Assembly: GCA_913061095.1 (NCBI GenBank)
Contig: CAJXVM010000009.1
Span: 1 to 64,000 of the forward strand
Reading direction: 5' to 3'
From: an uncultured Ignavibacteria bacterium
Lineage (GTDB): Bacteria > Bacteroidota > Ignavibacteria > SZUA-365
Length of the DNA stretch: 64,000 nucleotides
The position numbers and the translations under genes are program-made. Of the stretch, positions 43,838 through 52,472 are shown piece after piece. The notes beneath the pieces were generated by a model. The model was given only the letters and a program-made list of their open reading frames with translations. It did not search any database and had not been told where the DNA came from. The number at the start of each line of letters is the position of its first letter. Position 1 is the stretch's first letter.

Positions 43838-44590
43838 ATGCGTTCTTTTCTGTTCTCAATTCTTTTTCTGCTTGTCAGCGCATCGCTCCCGGCACAGCAG
43901 GTCGATGTGCTGATCGCGCGTGGCGATTCCGCTCAGTTTGCCATGCAGCCGGATGTCGCCATGCGGCTCTACCGGGAAGCGGAGCGACTCGATGCCGACA
44001 ACCCCGACGTGCTATGGCGCATCTCCAAGGTGTACTCCGATTACGCGGCACAGGAGTCATCGGAGGAGGCTGCGATGCGCGAACTGCAACGTTCGATCGA
44101 TTATGCGAAAAAGGCGGTGACGGCCGATCCCCGGCATTCCATGGCGCAGGTGTCGCTTGCGATAGCCTACGGACAGAAAGCGGTCGTGGCACCGAATTCC
44201 GAGAAGGTGGAGCTGAGCCGGCTCGTGCGTCAGCATGCCGTCCGTGCACTGGAACTTGAATCAGAGAATCACGTGGCGATGCTGGTCCTCGGTATCTGGA
44301 ATCGCGAAGTCGCCTCGCTGAGCTGGGTACTGAAGCTTGCGCTGGATGTGGTGTACGGCGGACTCCCTGACGCGAGTCTTGAAGAATCGCACCGGCTTCT
44401 TCAGCAGGCGATGCGCATGTATCCCGACCAGATCATGACGCATCTCGAACTGGCAAAGACATTGAAGGAGATGGACGATGAGCGTGGTGCGAAGCGCCAT
44501 CTGCGCAAGGCCATCTCCCTGCCGAAGCGCGATATCGGCGACCGTAAACGCGTCGATGAGGCGCGAAAGCTTCTTCAGGAACTGACATGA
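43838..44590 (+). CDS. Secreted TPR-repeat protein
   Basis: 250 residues with a signal peptide (about 1-19, ending LPAQQ). TPR-like helices continue through (DVAMRLYREAERLDADNPDVLWRIS, SIDYAKKAVTADPRHSMAQVSLAIAYGQKAV, PDQIMTHLELAKTL...AKRHLRKAISLP), a layout also seen in RMDN-like TPR proteins. Function unknown; likely a periplasmic scaffold. Its stop overlaps the UbiA start by 4 nt. Confidence 0.72.
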   Translation: MRSFLFSILFLLVSASLPAQQVDVLIARGDSAQFAMQPDVAMRLYREAERLDADNPDVLWRISKVYSDYAAQESSEEAAMRELQRSIDYAKKAVTADPRHSMAQVSLAIAYGQKAVVAPNSEKVELSRLVRQHAVRALELESENHVAMLVLGIWNREVASLSWVLKLALDVVYGGLPDASLEESHRLLQQAMRMYPDQIMTHLELAKTLKEMDDERGAKRHLRKAISLPKRDIGDRKRVDEARKLLQELT

Positions 44591-45435
44591 ATTTCCCGGC
44601 CGCTCTGCAACACCTGCGGCTGCATTTTTCGCTTCTCCTCGCTCCTGTATTTCTGCTCGGGGGAGCTTTTGCCGGGGCGGAAGCATCCCTTTCCTTCTGG
44701 ATCCTTTTCTTTGCGTTCCATGTATTTCTCTACGGCGGATCGCATGCGATCAATGCGGCATTCGATCGTGATACCGGTCCGGTCGGGGGCATGTACCACC
44801 CGCCGCCTGTCCCGCGGGGGCTGTTCCTGACCGGTGTACTGCTGAAGCTGGCGGGACTGCTGCTGAGTCTCCTGTCCGGGCTGACAGCAGCGATTATCTA
44901 TCTTGCGTATGCCGTGCTTTCGACGGCGTATTCGCATCCCGCGATTCGACTGAAACGATATCCGGTGCTCGGAGCGCTGACCGTGATGATCGGACAGGGG
45001 CTGCTACCCTTCCTGGCTGCATGGTCCCTCGGAGACGCCGCATGGGGGCTGTCCGAGGGATTCGCGGTGTCTGCCACCGCGCTGCTGATGCTGAGTCTGT
45101 ATCCGTTGTCGCAGATTTATCAGCACGACGAGGATGCCGCCCGCGGTGACCGCACACTGTCGATCCTGCTCGGCGTGCGGGGCACGTTCCGCTTCGCTCT
45201 GATTATCGGTGTGCTCGGTGCGCTGCTGCTGTTCCTTGCCGTACGGCTGTGGTTGGGCATCGCCCCGGCGCTTCCCATCCTGCTGTTTCTGCCCGGACTG
45301 GGCGTCGGTCTGATGACATGGGAGCGTCGTTTCCCGCAGCAAACTCTGCGTGAACGCTTTCAATGGCTCATGGGGATGAGTTACACCAACGCACTGGTGT
45401 TTTCGGGGTATATCGTGGTGTTGATGCTGCTGTAA
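44587..45435 (+). CDS. UbiA-family prenyltransferase
   Basis: 282 residues, about nine membrane helices. UbiA enzymes move a prenyl chain onto an aromatic or other acceptor. The first aspartate-rich motif is NAAFDRDTG (variant of NDxxDxxxD, about 57-65), and the second QHDEDAARGDRT (about 178-189). YSHPAIRLKRYP between them is also conserved. The acceptor (quinone head group, tetrapyrrole, heme or other) cannot be told; the first motif is degenerate. Overlaps the TPR gene by 4 nt and converges on the amidotransferase gene, 40 nt away. Confidence 0.75.
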   Translation: MNFPAALQHLRLHFSLLLAPVFLLGGAFAGAEASLSFWILFFAFHVFLYGGSHAINAAFDRDTGPVGGMYHPPPVPRGLFLTGVLLKLAGLLLSLLSGLTAAIIYLAYAVLSTAYSHPAIRLKRYPVLGALTVMIGQGLLPFLAAWSLGDAAWGLSEGFAVSATALLMLSLYPLSQIYQHDEDAARGDRTLSILLGVRGTFRFALIIGVLGALLLFLAVRLWLGIAPALPILLFLPGLGVGLMTWERRFPQQTLRERFQWLMGMSYTNALVFSGYIVVLMLL

Positions 45436-45475
45436 CAGCCAAGCCGCTTTCACCGCGCTCCGGCGTGGCAGGTGC

Positions 45476-46156
45476 CTAACGGCCAACGGCGTCGAGAAAT
45501 GCACGGCCGATGCTATCGGCGAGGGGATGTTCGTCGGGAAGGCGCTCGGGGTGCCAGTGAAGCAGCAGGAGGAAGGCATTACCGTTGCGGGATCTCCACT
45601 CGAGCGCTTCGGGGAGTCCGTCCGGACTGTGTGCGGCAACGACAAGACGCGGTGCCACGAGCTCCACCCCCTGGTGATGAGCGCTGTTTACGATCGCTCC
45701 CTCGGACCCGGTGATATCATGCAGCAGAGAGTCCGTGTCGATGCGGACCTCGTGCAGTCGATCATTGTCATTGATGCGATGATGCAGTTCGTATCCGTTC
45801 ATGGGGAGGTCGGCGATGAGTGTTCCGCCGAGGGCAACATTCATCACCTGCAGTCCCCGGCAGATGCCGAGTATGGGCAGGGCGCGCTCCACGGCCTGGT
45901 GGATGGCCGCGAATTCGAGCCGGTCACGCTCGGCATCCACGTCGCAGAACGGCAGCAGGTCGGGACGCCCGTACCGTGCTGGATCGGGATCGCCTCCGCC
46001 GGGCAGCAGCAGTCCGCCGGAATCAGTGAACGCCGAGGATACGTCATCAGCGGACTGCACGAAACGGATATCCATCGCGGGATCCAGGCGTTGCAGCCAG
46101 CGTGTATAGTTTTGATGCTGGTCGGGATTTGTGCTTGTAATGAGGATTGGAGCCAT
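45476..46156 (-). CDS. Class I glutamine amidotransferase / gamma-glutamyl hydrolase-like (peptidase C26)
   Basis: 226 residues. Catalytic triad visible: C99 in GICRGLQ (97-103), H202 and E204 in HWHPER. LLLPGGGDPDPARYG and NSAHHQGV fit the C26/PuuD group that cleaves gamma-glutamyl amides. No partner synthase is adjacent, so it probably acts as a hydrolase. Last gene of the seven-gene operon, 8 nt after DUF971. Confidence 0.85.
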   Translation of the reverse strand: MAPILITSTNPDQHQNYTRWLQRLDPAMDIRFVQSADDVSSAFTDSGGLLLPGGGDPDPARYGRPDLLPFCDVDAERDRLEFAAIHQAVERALPILGICRGLQVMNVALGGTLIADLPMNGYELHHRINDNDRLHEVRIDTDSLLHDITGSEGAIVNSAHHQGVELVAPRLVVAAHSPDGLPEALEWRSRNGNAFLLLLHWHPERLPDEHPLADSIGRAFLDAVGR

Positions 46157-46164
46157 GTCAGCGA

Positions 46165-46527
46165 TCAGCCGTCTCTGGAGCTGTCGGCAGCTGTCTTATC
46201 GCCACCCTGCTGATCTTCCATCGTGAGGAGGTGTTCCCATGAATAGATACCGGTGTCGTGTCCATCCCCCCAGACGGCGGCAATGGCATAATTCCCGACG
46301 GGTGCCAGATGCTTCAGATCATATTTCCCGGGTTTCGTGACCGGGAGCTGCACGGGCATGCGCACCTCCCCGAAAATGTCGGATTCGCCCTGGCAGCCGG
46401 CACAGGGACACTGATCCCGGAAATACTGCAGGGAGAAGCGGGAGATATGCCCGTCGCTCCAGACGATGCGGAGAATGCGATCGTCCGACAACTTGATCTC
46501 GGTAGGCTGAGGTGCGGCAGGAGTCAT
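46165..46527 (-). CDS. DUF971-domain protein (GBBH-like N-terminal)
   Basis: 120 residues. Begins PTEIKLSDDRILRIVWSDGHISRFSLQYFRDQCPCAGCQGE, the DUF971 pattern with C-C-x-x-C style cysteines (about 40-44) that resemble the N-terminal domain of gamma-butyrobetaine hydroxylase-like proteins. Related small proteins occur beside Fe-S and lipoate genes in some bacteria; metal binding is inference. Separated from neighbours by 8 nt each. Confidence 0.8.
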   Translation of the reverse strand: MTPAAPQPTEIKLSDDRILRIVWSDGHISRFSLQYFRDQCPCAGCQGESDIFGEVRMPVQLPVTKPGKYDLKHLAPVGNYAIAAVWGDGHDTGIYSWEHLLTMEDQQGGDKTAADSSRDG

Positions 46528-46535
46528 GGCGGCTG

Positions 46536-46820
46536 TCAGCCTCTGGGTGGAGTTGCGTCGAGAATCACCACAGGCATTTCTCCGAGCACTTCCGCGGTGT
46601 GCATGACGTTGGCCGGCACGACGAAGCGCTCGCCTGGTTTGAGAATATGATCCGTGTCATCCATGGTCACTTTCATCGAACCGTTCAGCACCACATGAAT
46701 CGTGTCGTGATCATGCATATGGGGCGGGAAGCACATCCCTCCGGGATAGCTGTATACGTAGATGTTGTAACCCTCGTCTTTCAACTGCTGCTTGATGGCA
46801 GCGATCTGTTCGCCGTCCAT
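46536..46820 (-). CDS. Cupin-domain protein
   Basis: 94 residues, one small beta-barrel. GGMCFPPHMHDHDTIHVVLNG (about 27-47) and the second conserved HTAEVLGE motif (metal-like His/Glu, about 73-80) define a single cupin domain. No ligand is known. It begins next to the end of panB (1-nt gap) and may be a sensor or small binding protein in the unit. Confidence 0.85.
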   Translation of the reverse strand: MDGEQIAAIKQQLKDEGYNIYVYSYPGGMCFPPHMHDHDTIHVVLNGSMKVTMDDTDHILKPGERFVVPANVMHTAEVLGEMPVVILDATPPRG

Positions 46821-47642
46821 TTAGTAGCTCTCCGATTCATTGGGAAAAGTGCTTGCTTTAACGTCGTGGATGTACTGCCGGAAGGCGCGGTCCATTTCAT
46901 CGGCGAGCGCCGCGTAGCGCCGCACGAAACGGGGACGAAAATCCTCGAACAGTCCGAGCATGTCATGGGTGACAAGGATCTGTCCGCTGCAATGCTGCCC
47001 GGCACCGATACCGATCGTGGGTATGCTGAGCTGTTCGGTGATCCGCTTTCCAAGCGTGGCGGGAATCTTTTCCAGGACGATGGCGAACGCGCCCGCCTCC
47101 TGGAGCGCCAGTGCATCCTGCACCAGCGCATCCGCTTCTTCCTCGTTTGTCCCCCGCGGACGATATCCACCGAACTTGAGAATGGACTGCGGCATCAGTC
47201 CGATATGCCCCATCACGGGAATGCCTTCCCCCGCCACCTTTTCCACCATGCCGGCGATACGTACGCCGCCCTCGACCTTGACACCGTGTGCGAGCGTTTC
47301 TTTCATCACCCGTCCCGCGCTGCGGAAGGCCTCTTCGGTCGTGACCTGGTACGACATGAACGGGAGGTCGGTGATTACCATGGCGCGCCGGACAACGCGG
47401 CTGACTGCCTTGGTGTGATAAATCATTTCGTCAAGTGTGACGGGGAGCGTGGTAGGGTTGCCCTGGAAAACGTTGCTGACGGAATCGCCCACAAGGATGA
47501 GATCGATGCCTGCATCGTCGAGCAGACGTGCCGTCAGGAAATCATAGGCGGTCAGGCATGCTATGGGCATGCCCGCATCCTTCATTTCCTGGATGGTGCG
47601 CGTGGTGACGCGCTTGGGCGACTGTTGCTGTTCCGTACTCAT
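46821..47642 (-). CDS. panB: 3-methyl-2-oxobutanoate hydroxymethyltransferase (ketopantoate hydroxymethyltransferase)
   Basis: 273 residues, typical length. PanB makes ketopantoate from ketoisovalerate and methylene-THF, first committed step to pantothenate and CoA. KDAGMPIACLTAYDF, LVGDSVSNVFQG (metal aspartate) and the conserved KVEGG and IGIGAGQHCSGQ segments are all in place. Overlaps the lipoate-enzyme gene by 4 nt. No panC or panD in view. Confidence 0.95.
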   Translation of the reverse strand: MSTEQQQSPKRVTTRTIQEMKDAGMPIACLTAYDFLTARLLDDAGIDLILVGDSVSNVFQGNPTTLPVTLDEMIYHTKAVSRVVRRAMVITDLPFMSYQVTTEEAFRSAGRVMKETLAHGVKVEGGVRIAGMVEKVAGEGIPVMGHIGLMPQSILKFGGYRPRGTNEEEADALVQDALALQEAGAFAIVLEKIPATLGKRITEQLSIPTIGIGAGQHCSGQILVTHDMLGLFEDFRPRFVRRYAALADEMDRAFRQYIHDVKASTFPNESESY

Positions 47643-48415
47643 GCCTCGCGTGCCTCGTCCTCCTCGGAAATGTAGTCATTCTGAGACAAAGTTGAAAAGC
47701 GTACATCCCAGGCGCGCTCGAATCCCGATTTGATCGCTTCGCGCACCTCGTGGTATGACACCGGTCGCTGCAGAATGTCTTGCAGCGTAATGGTATGCTC
47801 GACCATGTCGTGCCGCAGCTGTTCGCGCACATCCTCCTCGACGGCGAGGTAGTCGGCGAGCGCGAGATGGGCGTCGCCGATGAGGATGGAGCCGTGCTGC
47901 AGCACCGCGCTGCCAATACGGCGCTGCGCGCTGCCGACCAGTTTCTTTCCGCCGAATTCGATTTCATATCGCGCGGAGCTCGAGAAACAGGGGATGCTGC
48001 CGGGCTCTCTGTACAGGCGCTGGAAATTAGGCTGCGAGCGGGCGATGTCGATTTGCGGGACGAGGAGTTTGAGCCCCTCCGTCAGCGCCTCGCTGATCTG
48101 GCGGTATACTTCCATGACGCCGCGTCCATCGCCGGGCATGACGACGCAGTAGGTGAGTTCCTGCGCGTGCAGGATTGCGCGTCCGCCGGTGGGACGACGC
48201 ACGATGTCATATCCCGCTGCATCCGTGCGGGCGCGGTCGATTTCCTCGATACGCTGATGGCGTCCGAGGGAGATGCACCATGGATCCCAACCGTAGACGC
48301 GCAGCAGCGGACCGGCGAGACCGGTGTCGAGCTGTTCGGCGCGGCGCACGTCGAATTGCATGTTCCAGGCGCCCGTGTGTCTGCCGGTGTCGGCAAAGGC
48401 AAAGGACTGTGGCAT
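47639..48415 (-). CDS. LipM-like octanoyltransferase / lipoate-protein ligase family
   Basis: 258 residues of the BirA/LplA/LipB fold. LGRHQRIEEID, RRPTGGRAILHAQELTYCVV (about 73-92) and the substrate lysine region GGKKLVGSAQRR (about 155-166) define the family. Cysteine 143 in SIPCFSSSARYE lies where LipM-type octanoyltransferases have their catalytic Cys, while LplA lacks it, so an octanoyl transfer from ACP is more likely than ATP-dependent lipoate ligation. The gene begins on the last base of pgeF and overlaps panB by 4 nt. Confidence 0.82.
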   Translation of the reverse strand: MPQSFAFADTGRHTGAWNMQFDVRRAEQLDTGLAGPLLRVYGWDPWCISLGRHQRIEEIDRARTDAAGYDIVRRPTGGRAILHAQELTYCVVMPGDGRGVMEVYRQISEALTEGLKLLVPQIDIARSQPNFQRLYREPGSIPCFSSSARYEIEFGGKKLVGSAQRRIGSAVLQHGSILIGDAHLALADYLAVEEDVREQLRHDMVEHTITLQDILQRPVSYHEVREAIKSGFERAWDVRFSTLSQNDYISEEDEAREA

Positions 48416-49170
48416 CAGACGGCTTCCTTCAGGACGATGGTGGTGAGCATGCGGCCCGAGCGCTCGGCGTCTCGGCGGTACGAGTGCAGGAGGGTCTGTT
48501 CATGTATCGTGCAGAGCTCACTGACATTGATGTTGTCCGCGGGAATGCCGGCCTGTTCGAGCTGATGCCGATTGAGACCTTTCAGGTCCAGTCGGGGATT
48601 GCCGTCACCCTCGCGGATGATGAAGCCCTCGGGGAAGAGCGCCGCAACGTCCTCTCCGACCTCGTAGCAGCAGCTCGCCGCCGATGCGCCGATGAAGGCG
48701 TACAGTGTCGCTGCGTCGGCATGATATTCACCGATCAGCTTCTCCGCCGTCTTCTGCGCGATATGCTCCGCCGTGCCGCGCCAGCCCGCATGCACCGCGG
48801 CAATGAGGTTTTCGCCGGGTGCGTAGAGCATGACCGGCACACAGTCTGCGGTACGCACCGTGAGCCCGACTCGCGGCTGTCGCGTAATGATCGCGTCGGT
48901 GTCGTCGTAGACGCCGGGCTCGCTGATCTCGCGAATCGTGGCGCCGTGCACCTGGTTCATGAATGCGAGGTCCTCTGGATCGAGATCGAGGCGTTCGGCG
49001 AACTGTGCGACGGCGGCGGTAACGCGATTTTCATCGTCGCCGAGGCCATAGCCGAGGTTGAAACCGAACGGAGCGGATGCATCGGCACCCTGGCGCGTGC
49101 TCTGCGCCAGGGCGACATGCGGAAACTGTGCGAGCAGCGGACTGCGGATGAGGGGAAGCGGGGGATTCAT
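48415..49170 (-). CDS. pgeF: PgeF/YfiH (DUF152) family multi-copper-like phenol oxidase / purine nucleosidase
   Basis: 251 residues. FMNQVHG, RTADCVPVML, HAGWRGT and CYEVGEDV...HSYRRDAERSGR are the signature of the LACC1/YfiH family; the His-Cys-His set (about 75, 108 and 126) binds zinc in solved members. These proteins have been given polyphenol oxidase, purine nucleoside phosphorylase/deaminase and peptidoglycan-editing functions; I cannot choose between them. Second gene of the operon, 5 nt after the PLP-enzyme gene and sharing one base with the lipoate gene. Confidence 0.92.
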   Translation of the reverse strand: MNPPLPLIRSPLLAQFPHVALAQSTRQGADASAPFGFNLGYGLGDDENRVTAAVAQFAERLDLDPEDLAFMNQVHGATIREISEPGVYDDTDAIITRQPRVGLTVRTADCVPVMLYAPGENLIAAVHAGWRGTAEHIAQKTAEKLIGEYHADAATLYAFIGASAASCCYEVGEDVAALFPEGFIIREGDGNPRLDLKGLNRHQLEQAGIPADNINVSELCTIHEQTLLHSYRRDAERSGRMLTTIVLKEAV

Positions 49171-49175
49171 GGCAA

Positions 49176-50477
49176 TCAGATCTGTGAGAGTGCTTCGTCG
49201 AGGTCCTGGATAATATCTTCCGGCCGTTCAATGCCGATGGAAAGACGGATGCCGCCGGGATCCATGCCGCGCTGCACCTGCTCCTCGGCGGGAATGGCGG
49301 AATGCGTCATCGATCCCGGGTGTTCGATCAGCGTGCGCGTATGGCCGAGGCTGACGGCAAGCGTGATGGCATAGGCATTGTCGGCGACGTAGTTGATGAC
49401 TTTTTCGCCACGGTCACGACTGTCCTGCGGCGAGTCGCTTTTCAGAGTGAAATACATGAGCGTGCCCGGTGCGAATGCGCCCTCGTAATTGCGCATCTGC
49501 TTCTGCGCCAGATCGTATTGCGGGAAGCTGGGGAGCCCGGGGTAGCTGACGGCCTTCACCTTGGGATGCTGTTCGAGATGCTCGGCGATTTCCATGGTGG
49601 TCTGGATCTGCCGCTGCACACGCAGGGAAAGCGTTGGGAGTCCGTACACCAGCACGGGCCACGCAGCCTTGGGGGAGAGCACGCCGCCGAAATCCTTGCG
49701 ATAGAGCAGCAGCATGTCGCGGTATTTTTCGGGTCCGATGACCACGCCGCCCATGTCGGTGCCGAAACCGCCGATGCCCTTGGTCAGCGAATGCACGACG
49801 AAATCCGCTCCGAGTTCCAGCGGACGCTGGCAGTAAGGCGTGGCAAATGTGTTGTCGACAACGATTCTGATGTGCTCCTCTTCGGGACGCGTTTCGTTGA
49901 TCTGCTTCGTCATTTCCGCGATGCCGCCGATATCGATAAGCGTCAGTGTCGGATTGACCGGCGACTCGAAATAAATGACACGGGTTTCCGGTTTGATGGC
50001 GCTGCGCAGCATGTCGAGATCGTGCAGGTTGAGCAGCTGTACGCTGATGTTGTAGCGGGGATACCAGTTCGTGAACAGCGAATACGTGCAGCCGTACATG
50101 GTACGATGCGCGATGATGTCCTCCCCGCTGCGCGCCAGGACGCCGAGAACGCCGGAAATCGCCGCCATGCCGCAGGCAAAGGTCACGGCACATTCGCCGC
50201 TTTCCGCGTAGGCGAGATTCTCTTCGAGAATATCCTTGTTCGGTTCTCCGAGCCGGTCGTAGATGAGGATCGGCTCCTTGTTCTTTGTTTCCTCCGTCGT
50301 GTGTGCGAACTCCACGAAGCCCTGGGCGCCGCGCTGGGCGGAATCCAGCCTGTACGTCGCGGATGAAGTGATGGGCGGCACGACGTGATGATCGTAATCC
50401 CATTTCTTCGAATGCGCCTGACCGTAAATCAGGTGCGTTTCCTTCGTGTACCGGTCCTTGTTCTTTTCGTCGGACAT
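49176..50477 (-). CDS. Cys/Met-metabolism PLP enzyme (cystathionine/methionine gamma-lyase-like)
   Basis: 433 residues, somewhat longer than the usual 390-400. Trans-sulfuration enzyme fold: YDRLGEPNKDILEENLAYAE, CAVTFACGMAAISGVL, the conserved FESPVNPTLTLIDI, VVDNTFATPYCQRPLELGADFVVHS and the PLP lysine K233 in HSLTKGIGGFG (canonical HSxTKYxxGH), so the sequence after the lysine departs from the norm. The activity (gamma-lyase, gamma-synthase, homocysteine or methionine) is not decided by sequence. First gene of the minus-strand operon, its 5' side facing the repeat at 50601. Confidence 0.85.
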   Translation of the reverse strand: MSDEKNKDRYTKETHLIYGQAHSKKWDYDHHVVPPITSSATYRLDSAQRGAQGFVEFAHTTEETKNKEPILIYDRLGEPNKDILEENLAYAESGECAVTFACGMAAISGVLGVLARSGEDIIAHRTMYGCTYSLFTNWYPRYNISVQLLNLHDLDMLRSAIKPETRVIYFESPVNPTLTLIDIGGIAEMTKQINETRPEEEHIRIVVDNTFATPYCQRPLELGADFVVHSLTKGIGGFGTDMGGVVIGPEKYRDMLLLYRKDFGGVLSPKAAWPVLVYGLPTLSLRVQRQIQTTMEIAEHLEQHPKVKAVSYPGLPSFPQYDLAQKQMRNYEGAFAPGTLMYFTLKSDSPQDSRDRGEKVINYVADNAYAITLAVSLGHTRTLIEHPGSMTHSAIPAEEQVQRGMDPGGIRLSIGIERPEDIIQDLDEALSQI

Positions 50478-50600
50478 GCGCGGTCTCCGTTTTTCAGGTG
50501 CTTGATTCTATTGGATTTGAATTATCAGGTCGAAGAAATATTTCCGTTTCCGCTCCGGAATGCCAAAATACCGACCGGTGCAGGGAAAAACAAGGAGGAG

Positions 50601-50640
50601 GTAGGGGCGATCCAACGGATCGCACGGGTGGACCCCCGTT
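50601..50640. repeat. GTAGGGGCGATCC double hairpin element
   Basis: GTAGGG then GCGATCC (50607-50613), AAC, GGATCGC (50617-50623): perfect 7-bp stem. A second small stem ACGGG (50624-50628)/CCCGT (50635-50639) follows. Similar to the TAGGGCCGAGCC element at 3233. The following TTGACA (50639-50644) gives the -35-like box of the HD gene. Confidence 0.55.
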
Positions 50641-50669
50641 GACAGGAAGCTGTGCAATCCCGTTATTCT
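50639..50669 (+). promoter_or_regulatory. Putative promoter for the HD hydrolase, partly inside the repeat
   Basis: TTGACA at 50639-50644, 19-nt spacer, TATTCT at 50664-50669, 33 nt before the start at 50703. The -35 box overlaps the end of the repeat element. Confidence 0.4.
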
Positions 50670-50702
50670 ATCAGTTTCATCATATCCGAAATCGGAGGAT
50701 AC

Positions 50703-51260
50703 ATGTCCATCACACGCGATGACGCACTGGCACTTCTGCATGAATACACGGAGTCGGAGAGTCTGCGCCGGCATGCCTACGCCGTCGAGGCGGCGATGCG
50801 CGCCTATGCCCGCAGGATGGAGGGAAACGAAGAGGAGTGGGGGATGGCAGGACTGCTGCATGATTTCGACTATGAACGGTTTCCGACCGAGGAGGGACAT
50901 CCGTTCGAGGGGAATCGGATACTCGAAGAGCGCGGGTATCCCGAGTCGCTGCGGCGCGCCATCATGTCACATGCCGATCACACCGGCGTGCTGCGGGAGA
51001 GCGCAATGGAGAAAGCGCTCTATGCAGTGGATGAGCTCTGCGGTTTTCTCATGGCCGTATCGTACGTCCGGCCGGATCGCTCCATCGCCTCCGTCAAGGT
51101 GAAATCAGTGAAGAAGAAAATGAAGGATAAGGGGTTTGCACGCGCCGTGAGCCGGGAGGACCTCCTCAAAGGCGCCGATGAACTCGGCGTGTCGTTCGAA
51201 GAGCATGTCGCATTCGTCATCGATGCGCTGACGGAGGTGCATGAGGATCTCGGCGTCTGA
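50703..51260 (+). CDS. HD-domain metal-dependent hydrolase
   Basis: 185 residues from ATG 50703, preceded by GGAGG at the right spacing; a GTG at 50652 lacks one. LRRHAYAVEAAMRAYA (first His) then LLHDFDYE (HD pair), HPFEGNRILEE and the downstream MSHADHTG are the HDIG-like signature. C-terminal half helical, unlabelled. Related proteins of FCB bacteria are annotated only as HD hydrolases acting on phosphoesters of unknown substrate. Divergent from the PLP-enzyme operon, convergent with the epimerase. Confidence 0.85.
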   Translation: MSITRDDALALLHEYTESESLRRHAYAVEAAMRAYARRMEGNEEEWGMAGLLHDFDYERFPTEEGHPFEGNRILEERGYPESLRRAIMSHADHTGVLRESAMEKALYAVDELCGFLMAVSYVRPDRSIASVKVKSVKKKMKDKGFARAVSREDLLKGADELGVSFEEHVAFVIDALTEVHEDLGV

Positions 51261-51335
51261 ACAGCATCGCAACACCTGTTCCAGGCTCTGTGCGTGTGTG
51301 GAATTCAGAAGGGAATACACTGTGAGGGATGGCGG

Positions 51336-52259
51336 TCAATCGCCGACAAGGTCTTCCAGGGCGGATTCGATGGTCGCGTATTTGAAATCGTAATCCGACT
51401 CCAGGGTGCGGCGGGGCTCGGCGTGCTGACCGCCGAGCAGCATTTCGCCCAGCTCGCCCATGGCCAGCTTGATCACGAATGCCGGTACGGAAAACTTCGC
51501 AGGACGATCGAGCGCATCACCAAGCGCAACAGCGAATTCCCGGTTGCGAACCAGTCCCGGCGCCACCGCGTTGAGCGGTCCGTGGACGGAGGGATTGTCG
51601 ATCGCGTGCAGAAAGATTCCGACCGCATCGGCGAGATGAATCCAGGGGAACCACTGTTCGCCGTTCCCTACCGGTCCGCCGGCAAACATCTTGAACGGCG
51701 TCAGCAGTTTTTCCAGCGCGCCGCCGCTGCGGGCGAGGACCAGTCCCATCCGGGGGATGACAACGCGTACGCCGTAGTGTTCGGCCTTTTTCGCTTCCGT
51801 TTCCCACGCGACGCACAATTCCGCCAGGAAATCGTCGCCTGCGCTGCTGTTCTCATCGATGTCGCGATCCCCGGTATCCCCGTAATACCCCACAGCGGAA
51901 ACCGATATCATGACTTCGGGCTTTTTCTCTGCTCTGGCGATAGCGTCTATCAGCTTCGCGGCCGTGTCGATGCGGCTGTCATACATGCGCTGCTTGTACT
52001 CATCCGTCCAGCGTTCCTCGGCGATCGATTCACCGGCGAGATGTACCACCGCGTCAGCACCGTCGATCGCGCCGGACCAGTCGTCGTCGTTCTCATCGGA
52101 GAGCCAGCGAAGGGCCTCCGTGCCGTCGGGCAGAGTGTCGCGTGCTCTGTCAGGGTTTCGTGTGAGGACGGTGACGCGGTCACCGCGTTTGAGAAGTTCC
52201 CGGGTCAGCCGGGTGCCGATCAGACCGGTGCCCCCGGTCATGACGATGTGTTTGGACAT
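51336..52259 (-). CDS. TIGR01777 family SDR epimerase (SulA/YfcH-like)
   Basis: 307 residues. The Rossmann motif GGTGLIG (9-15) is followed by [30 protein letters not shown] (the family's SAxGxYG) and [18 protein letters not shown] and a C-terminal DUF1731-like part ending in the conserved [12 protein letters not shown]. The family's substrate is unknown. Convergent with the HD gene and divergent from fbaB. Confidence 0.9.
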   Translation of the reverse strand: MSKHIVMTGGTGLIGTRLTRELLKRGDRVTVLTRNPDRARDTLPDGTEALRWLSDENDDDWSGAIDGADAVVHLAGESIAEERWTDEYKQRMYDSRIDTAAKLIDAIARAEKKPEVMISVSAVGYYGDTGDRDIDENSSAGDDFLAELCVAWETEAKKAEHYGVRVVIPRMGLVLARSGGALEKLLTPFKMFAGGPVGNGEQWFPWIHLADAVGIFLHAIDNPSVHGPLNAVAPGLVRNREFAVALGDALDRPAKFSVPAFVIKLAMGELGEMLLGGQHAEPRRTLESDYDFKYATIESALEDLVGD

Positions 52260-52472
52260 GATGGAATGAGCTGTGGTTCAGTGGCGCTGCTGTTGCAAAC
52301 AAATGTACTATTAATAACCAATGCGGCGCACGGGAAATTCCCGAGGCGAGCACGAGCAGCCGAAGGCGGGGAGCACGAGCAGCAGCGAGACGGCTCTGCT
52401 CTTGTCCGTAATACGGGGAGTTGCTACATTGAAAAAACATCCACATGTCTCAACATCAGCGAACGATATGCC

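Noticed and set aside
51294-52472. N-terminal extension of fbaB giving a 743-residue protein
   Set aside because: The extension is antisense to the epimerase gene and aldolase homologues start near 52473.
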